From contig CM055097.1 in NCBI GenBank assembly GCA_029204225.1, positions 30,765,599-30,829,598 on the forward strand: a DNA stretch of 64,000 nucleotides, written 5' to 3'. Positions 32,234 through 44,911 of this stretch are shown one piece after another. Within the stretch, counting starts at the first letter, position 1, and each line of letters begins with the position of its first letter. The notes under the pieces were generated by a model that worked only from the letters and a program-made list of their open reading frames with translations, was not told the origin of the DNA and did not search any database. The DNA is from Diphasiastrum complanatum (Eukaryota > Streptophyta > Lycopodiopsida > Lycopodiales > Lycopodiaceae). The translations under genes were made by a program, and so were the position numbers.

Positions 32234-33375
32234 TGGTTGGCTATTATTTTTAGTAAGGTTTCCATTTATGTGATATTTGGATGTTTGATCAAGTTCTAGC
32301 ATGATTATGCATTGCATTGTTGATCAAATCTTACTAACCTTTGTTTGTTGAGTTGAACTTGTGGATCAAAAGCATATTTAAGGTCTATTGAAGATCAGAG
32401 GCTGAGAAGAAGCTATTTTGGATTGGATCATGACACCTAATCATTTGTTGATTGTGAGGCTTGTGCATATTCAATACTAACAATGTTCTGTTCAATCTAT
32501 TGTTGACAATCTCCACTTCTGTGGATGAACACTCTCCTTTGTGGATGAACACTCTCCTTAAGTGGATGAACCTTCTCCTTAAGTGGATGAAAATACTCTT
32601 TGAGTGATTTTGTAATTCTCCAAAAGGCTGAGCAAAGCTCCCACTTGGATGAAAGGATCCCTTTTGGGTGAATAGATTGTCAACAATCTTTTGCATAAAT
32701 TTTGGTGTACTTTGTTGAGCATGTAAGTAACTTTCCTTATGTAATTTGATTGGAGCATTTGCTGGAAGGTTTTAACCATTATGCAAATGTATTTTCAGGT
32801 TCTTAACAGGTTGAGGAACATTCTCATGTGAAGTGATCTTAGATCTACATCTAAACACCAAGATTTGACAAGCTAGTGAAGCTAGTCTTGTGATTCACTA
32901 AGTGTGCTCTTTCATTCCTCTAAAGCTTGTATTTATCATTTGCTGGAGTTTATAAACTTTTAGAAGTGTGGTTTACATGTGGTTTTACAGGTTGAATCAA
33001 TATCTTAGTGTGTTGATCATATGTTGATCAAGTTTGTTCAATTCTAGGTATTCTTGGCAGCCTAGTCTTGTGTATTTTCTAAGAATGCAAGTAACTCTTC
33101 ACATCATAACTTGATTTGATCACTTGCTGAAAAGTTTGAGAGCTTAAGCAAGAGTGTTTTCAGGTTGGTTTGATTTTGTAATCCATTCTTAGTGTGTGCA
33201 AAGTGTTGCATGTGTTTCAATCATCCTTTCTATGCTTGGAAACCAGGCAGGTTCAAGATAGAAGTGTTTTAGGGTCCTAGATCTTTTGAGATCTTCTTAT
33301 CCATCATTGGTTGAGAGGAAAGTGAGTGCTAGGTGCATTATAACAGAGCCTAAAAGTTGAAGAATCATTATAATC

Positions 33376-34197
33376 ATGGCTTCCAATGGTGGGATCATGC
33401 TAGAAACTAATGATAGGTTGAGTTCATCAAACTACTCTACCTGGAAAGTGAGGATGGAATCCTTACTTGAGTTGAATGAACTCATGGACATAGTTGTAGG
33501 AATTGAAGAAAGACCACCCACAGTTCAAGAGCAACAAAGGTTTGATAAGAAGGCTAAAAGGGCTCTTCATATCATTAAAATGAATGTTACCAATGAACTT
33601 CTCAGGGAAGTTGGTAAGTGTCAAAGTGCAAGTGAGGCATGGAATGCCTTGAAGAAACTCTTCGGTGGTTCTCTCAACTTTCAAAAGTCAATTTCTAGCA
33701 TCAATAAGATTGGTAGATCTTATGCAAAGTCTAAAGAGCTTCCTTATGCTAGATCTAGGTTGAGATCTAATGAGCTTCTTGGAGATAGTTATTGTTGTGC
33801 TAACTTGGCAACTTTTGTTGAATCTATGATCAATGTTTTGGATCCATTGGATCTTGAAGATGGACTAGTGCTACCTACTAGTCAAATGGAGTCATGTGGT
33901 TCTAAATTAGTATCATGTCTGAACTCTTCTACTCATAGATTTCCAAGTCTTGGTGGCTCTTCAATGGAACTGCATGGCAAGTGCAAAAATGGAAAAGGTG
34001 AGAAGAGATCTAACTTCATCAATGTAGGTGATGAAAACTCTTCTTTGGAAATGGTTGTTGCTAATGACTCATTTACTCATTTGAAAAAAGATGATGCTTT
34101 GAGCATGTTTGAAGAAAAAGTTTCTTTTGCATCTTTATGTGATGAGTTCAAGAAAGTCATTTGTGCAACAAGTGATGTCACGTGTATTCATAAATAA
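33376..34197 (+). pseudogene. Copia gag N-terminus fused to unrelated open sequence
   Basis: ATG at 33376 opens MASNGGIMLETNDRLSSSNY, STWKVRMESLLELNELMDIV, KRALHIIKMNVTNELLREVG and SEAWNALKKLFGG, typical copia gag (UBN2-type) for about 98 residues. The frame then continues for about 175 residues that do not resemble gag; no zinc knuckle is present. The following frames (34219-34596, 34805-35098, 35165-35473) are unrecognised. The tail may be filler DNA that happens to stay open or captured sequence. Confidence 0.8.
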
Positions 34198-35933
34198 AGT
34201 AGATCAAAAGGTTCTATCATGAGACTTGGTGAGGAAGATCTCAAGTCAAAAGGGAGAGATGAATGTGAAGTGTTCAAAGTAGGATGTACTTTGAATGATG
34301 CTTTTGTGAATGATAGTGAGGGTTCATTATCACTACCTATATCATTGATTAGAAATCCAAGTTTGACAAGAAAAAGTACTTCAGTCATTCTTATGTTGAA
34401 GGTACTATGTATTCTTTTCATGGCTTCTAATGTTCGAGATTCTTCCATTTCTTGTGATGCAACTATCAAGAGGGAAATTGCTAACTTTTGTGGTGTGATC
34501 ATTAAGAGGGAGTCTTGTGAAGGAAAGGGCAAAGGAAGAGTGACTCTTGGGAAGATCCAAGGCATGGATCTTACATCTATTCATCAACTCAAATGATGCT
34601 ATGATTGTGGTGGAGTGTTCATGCATGATCAAGATGGCAAAAGGTTGGATGAAGAAGACTACATGGAGCAACTCAAGTGACAATTTCTTCAAGGCAAGGA
34701 AGATCTCATTGGTGAGCTCATTGAGGTTTGGTTTGAACTCAAATGGGCTGGTTTGATTATGTTTACTCTACTTCATACTAGATAGAATTGTAGAAATCTA
34801 TCTTTTGGTTTATGATGGTAACATTGTTTGCACTAACTATAGTGAAAGGTTGAAATCAAGCAATGATGAGATCTTGTGGGATGTTAATCATGTGTTTGAG
34901 AGGGAGTATCTTCAGAGGTTCATATCTGAAGATGTTTATAAATGCAAAGTCCTTGATGTTTTATTGGAAGTTCAAGATGTTGATCTTGAATTGCTTCGTC
35001 AACACCAAGAGGCAAATAGCAATTGGAAGCTAGTCAAAAGCATCAAAGGGGAGCCACATGGGCAAAGCATTTTGGATCTATTTTTACAACTTATTTAAGG
35101 TTCAATTAAGGTTCTTGGAGTAGCAAGGAAGTGTCCTTTTACTCTACCTTACTTATTTAATCTCATGTATGAACATTGTCATGTCAATGTGTTGGAATTG
35201 TCAAAATTCAATGAAACTAGTTCCATAGTTTTGCATCCTTTGGATCTTGGAGATGGAATAGTTATCATTGCTGGTTTCTATGATCAAGTACATGCATTCA
35301 TTCAAATCTTGAAAGATATTGAAGTGGTCAATATGTTTACTTTTGAGAAAAGTTCAAGATCTAGCATCCTAGTGTTGGCAATTTGGCAAATTGTTGACAA
35401 TGTAGGATCAAGGGTTGTATGCAAATCTTGTGGAGACACTTCAAGTATTTCATGTTCAGGTTCTGCTCATTGAAATGGAGCAGAGAACACATCATTTTGG
35501 CATTCATTCACTCAAGGGCTTTCATGGATTGGAGATCTACAAAGGCAAGGTGGTGATGGAGGTTCATTCATGGAGATACATGGTGCATTCACTATGGGCA
35601 TAGTGGAATGTGGAGGAGGCATGCAAACACTTGTTGGTTACTTTCACTTACAACTTGTTTGCTGCCTTTTTACAGAGAATTCAAAGGCGGATACATGGAG
35701 GAATCCTTTCATTATGATTCTATGTTCTTTTACATGTATCTTGTTCACTATTCTATGTAAAATTGTGTAAGAAATAGTGAAGCATCCTATATGGACACTA
35801 TTATCTATATCAATTATGTTGTACTTCATATTGTACGTATTAGAACACTTGAAAAGAGATCTATTATCATGATAGAGATCGTTCTTAGTTTTGAGCAAAG
35901 TTGTAAAACTAGCAAGTTAAGTTGAAGAGGGAG

Positions 35934-36200
35934 TGTGAAAATTGTCGACATTTCCTAGCTAGTTTGAGGCCTAAATTGGCAATTTTTGTACATAGTTTTG
36001 GATGTAACCTTTCACATGTGTGAAAGATGCCTAGATACTTTTATTTTAGTATATATTTTATATTGAAGAAGTCTCAAACTTCAGGACCTTCGAAATGACA
36101 CCAAAATCATGTTATTTGGACATATAGGCCAAAATTGGCTATTTTAGGCTACTGGTGCCCTAAAATTGGGTCCTAAGTTATAGAGGGAGGAGAGAGAGTC
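35934..36200 (+). mobile_element. Truncated 3' LTR of the non-autonomous element
   Basis: It matches the 5' LTR at a constant offset of 4328 bp, including CTTTCACATGTGTGAAAG at 36009-36026. Only a handful of substitutions and one 41-bp indel separate the copies over about 266 bp, implying a fairly recent insertion. After AGAGAGAGTC (36191-36200) the similarity stops abruptly and the rest of the LTR is missing. Confidence 0.88.
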
Positions 36201-39200
36201 TGTAATTGTCTACTTTAGTCGTACTTTTGTAATTGTTGACTTTCAAGCACTGTTAACCTTATAATTTTGTAACTTTGCGTAAAGCTGAAACAATGTCCGA
36301 CTTTTTACTCATGATATGGACAAAATTAGAGTCACCTAACTTGGCAATGACAACTTGTTGTGACATGGATAACAACTGAGAGTATGTGTAGACACCTGTA
36401 GTTCCCACAATAATGTCCCGGTTCTAACACGGTTGTTGTTGTGGATGGATGCAGGTGAGCATATTCTCCTCAACTCGGAGCTTTTGCTGGTTGTTAGGTT
36501 TGGTCAATATAATATGTTTGACTGTGATGACTCTATACGAATTTGATTTACTTTAATATTCATATGTTTGGTATTGTGGTGATAATGTGCAGTTTTGTTT
36601 AGATTTGTTAGGTTCAAAAAGACACACCATAAATTCATAATGCTACCAATTTTTTGGTTCATATAAAGGAAAGTGTGTGGTGGTGTTTCTAAATGTAGCG
36701 GGCCGTATTTCCTATCCACCTTCAACCCTAAATCCAAGCACACAAGCATCGAGGAGATGAGGATGACTAACTAGTTTTCACATGGAGATTCGTTCCCATG
36801 AGAGCGATAGCATGGTTCATGATCAAGCAATGCATGTGATTCATGTCTAACACTAAGCATTAATACTAAGATCCCTTAACACTAGCAATTAACACTACAT
36901 CCATTAATACTTCTCCACAATGATAGAGCTCACTCTTCTCTGTCTCCCTTTCTCTCTCACAAAAAGTATAACAATGGCAAACTCCAACAAGCATCAAATC
37001 TAACAATTAGAAAATCCAAAGAAAACATGAGAGTTAGAGGAGGAAAGATGAAGAGCAAGGACATTCCATACCCATTCCATAAGAGGGCCAACCTGCTTGT
37101 ATTGAAATGAAGAGAGAAAGTACAAATAATTCGAAATCCATCACTTTATATAGTGGAATTTAGGGCTTTGGCCTCAGATCCTATTGGCCAATTTCCACTT
37201 CTCTAACTATTTGAATTTGACAATTGGAGGGAACCATTTTTATCTGCTTACTTGACTTTTAGGCCCTGCGACATTAAAAGTCCCACAAAAAGGCCTAAAG
37301 TCCTTTTATTAACTTCTAACTAATGAAATAACTATGTGATCATCGGGTTGGGGACTTACACATGTAGGGTGCCAAATCCCTCTTACTTATTAACTAGGGT
37401 TAGGGTTGCCTCGATATCCGCAAACCCTCCAACACTAGATGATATACTAATTTACAATAAGACACTTAATGAACATATTACATATTTTTGAATTGTTGCC
37501 AAATGGTTAAAATGTGAATCTTTCTATAAAGAATCACTTTATTTTGGACATCATGTCACATTATTCAATGTGATACATTTGATTTGATAATCTATCTAAT
37601 CTAATTGATGCGCTATATTATATAAAAGTTATGTATGTAAAGGGCATTGTCCAAATGATTGATGCATTGCCAATGTAAATTTGATTTCAAAGTTTGATGA
37701 TTTCACATATTGATAAACAAGACACATATTGGCAAGGGATGATCAAATTTATATATAATAGTAACTATTTTCCTTTGCTCTAATATCCCTACTACAACAT
37801 AATCACCTCACATATACTTGAAAGAAAAAAAAACATCACCATACTTAAAAACCTGTGGAATGACGACAAAAAAAACTAAATATAGTAAATGGAAGAGATC
37901 CATAACTAGTAGGTGGTCCGCTAGAAGCATTGCTAGCTACATAGCCGCCATTGTCAGCCATAGCTAGTAAGGGTGCAAATCCCCACTTGCTGGTAGCTTA
38001 ATGTAACATTATTCTTCATCATGATATCTTCAAAATTCACTATCACATGAACATTATAACAAAACCAATGAAAAATCATGCATTAGCAAGATCACTATAG
38101 GCTCACTTCTAAAACCATTTTAACAATATTACTACAATTATTGGCAAAAGCTACGTGAAACCAAAACAATATCATTAGAGAGCCAAAAGGAGAAGGCGCT
38201 CAAAAGTACAAAGCCATGTAGTAGAAGACACACAAGAGTAAAAAGCTTAATGTACTTGGAAAAGTCACCAAAAACATCTTAAAATGCTCATTGCTGAATT
38301 ATAGATCCTAAATTCTTGAGACCAAAAAACATTTAGAGTCCATCAAGAACTAGTGTGATGATGCTATGCCAAGTAATCTATCGAACATTATCATCCACTC
38401 TCTATTTGTTGAAATGTGCGCGATTTGCACAACATATCAAATTGACATGTTGAACGTCTACTCTTGATCTATTATCAATGTTTAGGTGGACCAACACATA
38501 TTGACAATCACTATACATCGATCAATATATCATCGCTTTATGCATATGAACATCTTGCATGCCTCATTTGAGACATTGTTAATTGATACATGTTGACATC
38601 TACTATACATCAGTTGAGGCATTATGCACAATGTCATGTACATCCATTATATCCCATTCGAGGTAATGTGCTTTGATATTATGAACCTTGTTTAAGGCAT
38701 TGTGACCCATTGCATATATTATTGTGGCACAACACATACTCAACTTCATAATCCTTCTTTACGATGTTGCAATCTGACACATATAATAAGTTTTTGGACC
38801 TTGTTCAAAAAGTAATGCTCTAACACATATCCAACATTGTAGACTTCGTTTGAGGCTAGTTCACATGACACATATTGATATGGAGTAGACCTAGATGAAG
38901 GTGACATGGTCTGATGCATCCCGGTGACTCTTACCACAACTCTTACTGCCCTAGTGATTTTAGTAGCTTCATTTCATGATTCCCAAGATTTTATAGTTTT
39001 GTGCTTAAAGATAACACTTTTACCAAAGTTATAACATGTCATTATATGACGAGTAGATTTCCTTGTCAACATTTTCAAGGACAACCAGAAATGAATTTTT
39101 TAAAAATTTCCACTAGAATAGGTTTTTGTAAATCGTCAAAATGTTGTAGTGGGATGGCAAGATTGCATTGTATAATAGACTTTACCACCTATTTGAACAT

Positions 39201-40100
39201 CTCCTTGAGTTATTGTGTAACTAGAGTCTTGTATCTGTTGCCTTGTTACATCATTTCTCATCATGTGGAGTGAATAAGGCTTATGCTCCGTTGAGTGGAC
39301 ATATGAATGATAGAAGACAATGTGTCTATGTTTTGGTTTCCTCCATCTTGGAGTTGGTCAAGTTAGTGTCTCTTCAATCGAGATGTAGAATTGAGTGGAT
39401 TGACTGAATGCAATAGTGCATTGTGGGTGGCATGATGCTTCTTGAATGAGTGACCTGTGCCCGAGAGCATGAGAAGCAAAGAGCGAAAGATATTTCAATA
39501 TTGGAGAATGAATCACCACATGACCTTTGAGTGATTGTAAATTTGTGGCGAGGCCGTATTGAATTTATGAGTGATAAATGAATGATCGTTGAACCAGGGC
39601 GGAAACCAAGGCGACACATGTCATTTTCAAAGCTTAAAAGGATGCCAAGGCATACACCTTATCTTTGAAACGATCTTATGAGCCACACTTTTGATTTTTA
39701 ATTGGCTCCTATCTAGTTCTAAAGTTTTCTCTTAGACTTTTTTTATGGGCCCATAATATGCTCATGAGGTTATCTTTATGGATGATACCAAGATTCATAA
39801 CACGATGACCTAAATTTAGGTCATGTAGTTTTCAATATTCAAGAGCCGGTTTAAGAGTTGACAAGAGGTGCAAGTGAGAAACTCTAATTGTGTTCTTTGG
39901 ATAAACAACAAAATGTCGAGCAAATCCCTTACGTAATGTCACTCCTTGGCTTTTCTTTGTATATTGCACATGCCTCACACGCCTCCTTGCAAATAAAACA
40001 TGCAACCTTAATAGATGTTTCCATCCAAAACTCCCAAGACCCACCATGGTATCTAATCTAATTGACCGATTTTGCAAGTACTAGAAAATAAACTGTCTAA
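36201..40100. other. AT-rich non-coding region; degenerate ~45-bp repeats near 38.56-38.72 kb
   Basis: I found no gene or recognisable transposon domain. A loose motif TTGAGGCATT(G/A)TG recurs at about 38565, 38611, 38655 and 38690 with spacing of 35-46 bp, suggesting an old tandem array. 38430-38900 is also rich in ACACAT.TTGA-type words. The rest holds scattered short homopolymers only. Confidence 0.5.
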
Positions 40101-40124
40101 TGAGCTACATTGGTTGCTGCAGCT

Positions 40125-40680
40125 TGCGAGGGTGAGCACTGAGCAATGAGCACTGGTGAGGCAACGAGGAATCATATTCCAGATTTGCGAGGGTGAGGCA
40201 TTGAGGCAAATCAATGAGCACTGGTGAGGCAACAAGGAATCAGGATCAAGATTTACGAGGGTGAGGCACTAAGGCAAATCCAGATTGTCACTGCTTCCTT
40301 GAGGCAGCTGAGGCGGTTCCTTGAGTAGCTGGGGCGCAACAGAGGCTAGGAGGGCTGGAGCGACTGTGAGGCTCGAGCGATGGTGTGGCTACTGGTAGCT
40401 GGTTGTGAGCAGTGAGCCACTAGTGACTGAGGTAGCGAGGGTGAGCAATGAGCACTGGTGAGGCAATGACGATGAGTAGTGAGCACTAGTGAGGCAACGA
40501 GCATCAAGATTTGCTAGGGTGGGCACTAAGGCATTAAGGCGTGATCAGAATCCAGATCATCGCTATTTCCTTGAGCAGCTGGGGCACTTCCTTGAGTAGC
40601 TAGGACGCGACAGAGGCTGGGAGGGCTGGAGCGAGTGTGAGCGATGGTGTGGCAGCTGGTTGTTGGCAGCACTATGGCCG
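40125..40680. repeat. GC-richer tandem duplication, period about 271 bp, with nested short repeats
   Basis: The segment GAGGCTAGGAGGGCTGGAGCG at about 40342 recurs as GAGGCTGGGAGGGCTGGAGCG about 271 bp further on, with flanking TTCCTTGAG.AGCT.GG blocks also repeated. Nested GAGCACTGGTGAGGCAA(C/T)GA words occur at about 40148, 40218, 40450 and a variant near 40480. The base composition is richer in G than the surroundings. No convincing coding frame was found. Confidence 0.8.
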
Positions 40681-40779
40681 TTTGAGACTTGAGGCTTTGA
40701 GCCCTGTTCAGAATGAGCCTTCAGCTTCCAAAATCGACTTGGGAGACCCTGAGCTCGATTGGTCTCATACATTGTAGCT

Positions 40780-41990
40780 TAAGAACATTCTAGCCTATTG
40801 CTTTTGATCAAAAAGTTGTTCGAAAATGTATGATTCAGTTCGATAAGCCGTAGAACTTCAATAAACAAGACACACTAGTCTTCTAATGCAACCATTCTGA
40901 ACATGTAAATTTATCTACGAAAAGTACCAGAACAATAATTCTAAAAGCCTTTTAAACTCTCTGCTGTAGAGTGTAACCCTCCAACTTAATGTCTCAAGCA
41001 TCAAAACAACATTAAGTTACGACCACAAGCAGGGCTCAAAAAAATACAACTCAATATACTGAGATATACGATGCTTACATTGAAGATTGAGTCTGTGTTT
41101 GCTCTACTTATTTGCATGCAAGCGGAGTATATGTTAAAACCTATTGTAAATGAATAAAAAGTGCTTTTGCAAACGATGGAACCCCACATAACGTTCATAG
41201 AGCCAGCACAGTGAGCTCAGCTCATATTGAACGAAATGCGTACACGATCGCAGATCGTTTTATAAAAAGTGGGAATACCTGCAGAAACGCCAAGAGCAGC
41301 AACCCAAAAATCAAGGCAATCAGCATCGTCGACGGTGGATGATGAGCCATTTCACAGGCAAGTATCACGGCCTTTCACCTACACAACAAATTCTTCACAC
41401 TCTTGCAATTCCTCACACTCACAGGCTCTCAACTACTCAGCTAAATGCAACAGAGAATAGACTCTAGAGTGGAGCAGTAGACAAAGGTTCAATGAGGCAT
41501 CGTCCTTAGATAATAATATTTGCAACTTTTTGTGATTAGAGAGTCAGAGACTCTAATGGTAGGTAAGTTGGTAACTATGAGTGCCTTTTGATTCAGAAGC
41601 AATGTTAATGATTATGACAGAGAAATCGAATTTTGAATAGTTTTTAATAAACACATCATCTTAAGGAAAAACAGAGACTTCCAGGCTCCAGCCATCAACA
41701 TGAGGTTCATTAGCTTCATGTTTATTAGCTGGGGAACTGCTTTGAGTTGATAGAAACCCAGTTTCCTAACAAAAGTGTGATGCTTACAAACATCAAAACA
41801 CTCCATACCAGACTAAGCTTGTGATATCATATATGTAATCAAGATATGTAGATTTGTTGCTCACTAAATTAAGTAAGGCTTTCTCACCAAGAGTGGGTAA
41901 AACATCCTTTACACGATACTGGGAACCAACTTCCAACCCTTAGCACGGCCCTTCCGGCTTCCTCGATACTGTTTCCAACTTTTCACATGA
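40780..41990. other. Intergenic, no supported gene
   Basis: Short frames exist on both strands. A 24-residue hydrophobic minus-strand start at about 41347 followed by a GT dinucleotide, and a plus-strand frame at 41269-41460 with a GC-type donor, are both possible but neither continues into a recognisable protein. Confidence 0.4.
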
Positions 41991-41994
41991 CGCA

Positions 41995-42512
41995 ACTTTC
42001 TTAACTGCATCATCGCATATGGACTCCAAATACTTCATCAAAAGCTCCTCCAATTGTCTCTCAGTGTCACTATCCTAGTTCCCTAGATGATTACACAGTT
42101 TATCATGCGGTATGACCGTATGCAAATTCCAACTCTCGTGTCCTCATTTGACGCAGAGTGAGCATAATTGCAGAGTAGGTCTTCCGGCCTCTGAACTTGG
42201 TTTTCATTTCTTAATGCTGCAGTCTGATCTTGGTGATGTGAGGCTTGTGCATTATAATTAGACTCAGCACTGAGCAAAGTTGGAGGTGCAATGAGAATCC
42301 TGAATAGGATCACAAATACACATTGGAATTTTGCGTTGTTCTGAATCTTTGTCTGCCTTATCAGAGCTACTGATGTTGCTAATCTGCAACAATGAAGCTG
42401 TATTCTAGGACGAAAATTTTAGCTTGTTTCGGCTGCTCTTCTCACTATCAGCGCCTGTGCCTTCATAGCTCCCCCTGCCTATAGGTGCAGAAGCTTGGTT
42501 GGATCTCATGGT
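41995..42512 (-). pseudogene. Unresolved coding-like stretch with stops (possible decayed host gene fragment)
   Basis: On the minus strand, ATG at about 42510 opens MRSNQASAPIGRGSYEGTGA and DSEKSSRNKLKFSS, then TAG, then NTASLLQISNISSSDKADKD. Further down, a possible splice acceptor (ending CTAG, about 42075) precedes DSDTERQLEELLMKYLESIC and DDAVKKVASCEKLETVSRKP. The composition (charged, Ser-rich, low in transposon motifs) looks like protein sequence rather than random DNA. I cannot assign a family. Internal stops argue that it is either a pseudogene or that I have misplaced introns. Confidence 0.3.
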
Positions 42513-42514
42513 AA

Positions 42515-44800
42515 CTCACTATTCTAACTCAAACTACACCATACACGAAACAAACTGCTGATAAATCATAAAAGAGCACAAAACACTGATAAATTGATAT
42601 AGGAACACAATCATTCATAGCAAATTACTGATAAATCCTATGGGACACAAAACATTGTAGAGTACTAAGAGATGGATGGGATAGCTGATGCAAGAATAGA
42701 ATAGATTGTACTTACTAATTGCAAAGGAACTAGAGATTAAATATAAAATATTTTAAAGAAAATATAGAAAGGTTAATCATTTCACAAACCCAGAAAGAAA
42801 ATTCAATTCACACTAAGCCAAGCAGAAATAGTAGCAAAAGTAACTACGACATTGTACTTGATAGACTTTGGAACGCAAATGTTAAACTTCCTTCAAAAAG
42901 GTGATTGAATTAAATTCCTCATTTCATGCCCCGCGTAACCGAATGAGCATTAGTACTATACAGATGGCCCTAGAATACAAAATATGTACTTTTACATGGA
43001 GCTTAACAATGCACATGTAGAAATGAAGACCAAAGTTTGACCCAACTTCATAGAAAGCCCTTCTAACTGCACAGAAGAGGTCACACTGTCACAAACTTCA
43101 TATGTGGCGCAGATTACAATGTACACCATTCAAAACGGCCTTCCAAGAGAACATCGTTATCAAAGTCTAAGTTGTAGCTGCAGAATAAAATCAGACCACA
43201 TTTCTTCATAATTAGTAAGTAAATTGGTCAATCTCAACAAATCAGTAATTACTCCAAAAGGCAGCTAAAGACCCTTCCATGTCGAGACACCTTCTCCAAG
43301 GTCACCTTCAGCAACAAAACTAGGGTGAAAGTAGCTCCCCCTTATCAACAGATAGTCCCTGACAGGAAGCAACACCTTGTTAGTGCATTACTACAATAGC
43401 ACTCGAAAGTCTAGAATACCATGGACCTTGGAAATAGCATAGACAATCACATGTACAACAACATACATAATCGTGAAAGCTTCACGCCAGCTCAGAGTTA
43501 GGAAGGAACAAAACTAGATAACCTTTGGGGCCAGGCTTATCTATGATTATGAAAAGTGAGATTTATTCACATATTTACACTAGTTTTGTCAATCTCATTC
43601 AGATGGGCTACTGTTAACTAGCATGAATTCGAGCTTTTAGCTTAAAAGAGACTCTATGAGTTTTTTGAGATCTCCCTTATCTAGAAAGAGACCACTAGAT
43701 GCTGCAAAGTTTGGGCCGCATATTCACGTAGTACGATATCCAGCACACGCAGTGCATCCTAAGCAATAGGAGTAGGGCTGAGGGTTTATTAGAGTATCTA
43801 TAGCCTTCATATTGACTATGGCTGCAAATTCTATCTTCATTGTAATTTCTCTGTACAAAGAAGTCTTTCTCTTTTTCTTTTTGTCGTCGTCTTCTGAAGT
43901 GAGAGGCACCTCACTGCCAACTTCCTCAATAGCATGATCATGTGCTTTACCCCCTCCGGATCTGCAATGAATCATTTAAATAAAATTGACTGGTAACAAT
44001 GTTACTAGTGCCTTCTTTGGAACCACTTCCTTTGTGTGTGCAGCTAGCCTATGTAGAATGATTCCTAAGTCACCAAAATTAAAGATTTGCAAGGGACTAG
44101 ATAGTAGAGCCTGGCCATAAGGACTTATCGATTCAGAACAAATAAAACCCACTTACACCTTATTTCTGAAATCTTACTTCCACTCTTCAAGTTCTTTACT
44201 CTCTTTTTTCGTCCATGCAATTAATCCATCTTTCATACTAAAGCAATCATGTGATGCTTCTTCCATGAATTATGTTTGTTAAATTTTCACAGTTGATTAA
44301 ATTTGATTAAATTCATTTTCACATTTTAATTTTGGAAGAGCTTTTTGCTTTTGCAATCTGAATGCTGCAATCATCAATAGTAAATCTCGAAGGACAGGCT
44401 AGGTTTTTGAATTGTAAGCTTGTAGCAGGAACGACTGCTCTCTAGTACTATCTAGTATAGACATAACTTACTGATCTTATCCTCAATCAAGGCACATCAT
44501 GAGTGATAATGAGTAATTCCTTCAGCTTAGGTGATAAATGCCTATCTTGAGTGCAAAAGTCACATGTACATTGTATTGTGAGCTTATAAAGCTGGTGTCA
44601 AATTACTTCAATTTCAATTTCTCAACTTACTCCATTTTAAAAAAAAAAAAGGACTTTTAAGTATTGGTCTTTTATTTAAATAGGTGACTTTCATTATTGT
44701 GATAGTTTGGATGTACTACTAGCATAGTTGTAAGAGTTGCAAGCAAATTTTGGCAATATGCATTAATGAATCATAGTTTTTATATCAGCTAGCTTGTCTC
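42515..44800. other. Non-coding stretch apart from the possible exon at 43.9 kb
   Basis: AT-rich sequence with a poly-A run at 44640-44651 and no recognisable transposon domains, LTRs or RNA genes. It separates the coding-like fragment at 42.0-42.5 kb from the hAT remnant. Confidence 0.4.
43845..43962 (-). other. Possible isolated exon with acidic and basic tracts
   Basis: Downstream of a possible acceptor (TCATTGCAG, read on the minus strand, ending 43963), the frame reads SGGGKAHDHAIEEVGSEVPL, TSEDDDKKKKRKTSLYR. The Asp/Glu patch followed by KKKKRK resembles a nuclear protein segment. The frame stays open to 43724. No partner exon or family was recognised, so this remains a weak call. Confidence 0.3.
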
Positions 44801-44911
44801 TAAAATATATGGGACTGCTGCGCTCTTACAAAAAATAGATTTTTTACTATTGGAGGCCTGAAGCTTCTTGTTGCTTCAATATTGTCTTTATAGTCAGTTA
44901 TTGTTGGAGGT

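Larger units (their letters stand above)
31606..36200 (+). mobile_element. Non-autonomous gag-only LTR retrotransposon
   Basis: A 5' LTR (31606-32221), tRNA primer site (32222-32233), gag-like ORF (33376-34197), about 1.7 kb of non-pol sequence, a purine tract (GAAGAGGGAG before 35934) and a truncated 3' LTR (35934-36200) occur in order. No protease, integrase, RT or RNase H is seen between the LTRs, so the element would have relied on proteins of a related copia. Its gag resembles that at 56101-56990. Confidence 0.88.

Noticed and set aside
39832-40077. Cys-containing frames that could be an integrase zinc finger
   Set aside because: Spacing does not fit HHCC, no core integrase follows, and frames break quickly.
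41269-41460. Plus-strand frame with a possible GC-type splice donor, and a hydrophobic minus-strand start at about 41347
   Set aside because: Neither continues into a recognisable exon, and GC donors are rare; the evidence is too thin for a gene.
42320-42512. A decayed bHLH transcription factor (a FSS...SLLQIS segment loosely resembles a plant bHLH N-terminal motif)
   Set aside because: The resemblance is a few residues only, no basic helix-loop-helix domain was found nearby, and stops interrupt the frame.
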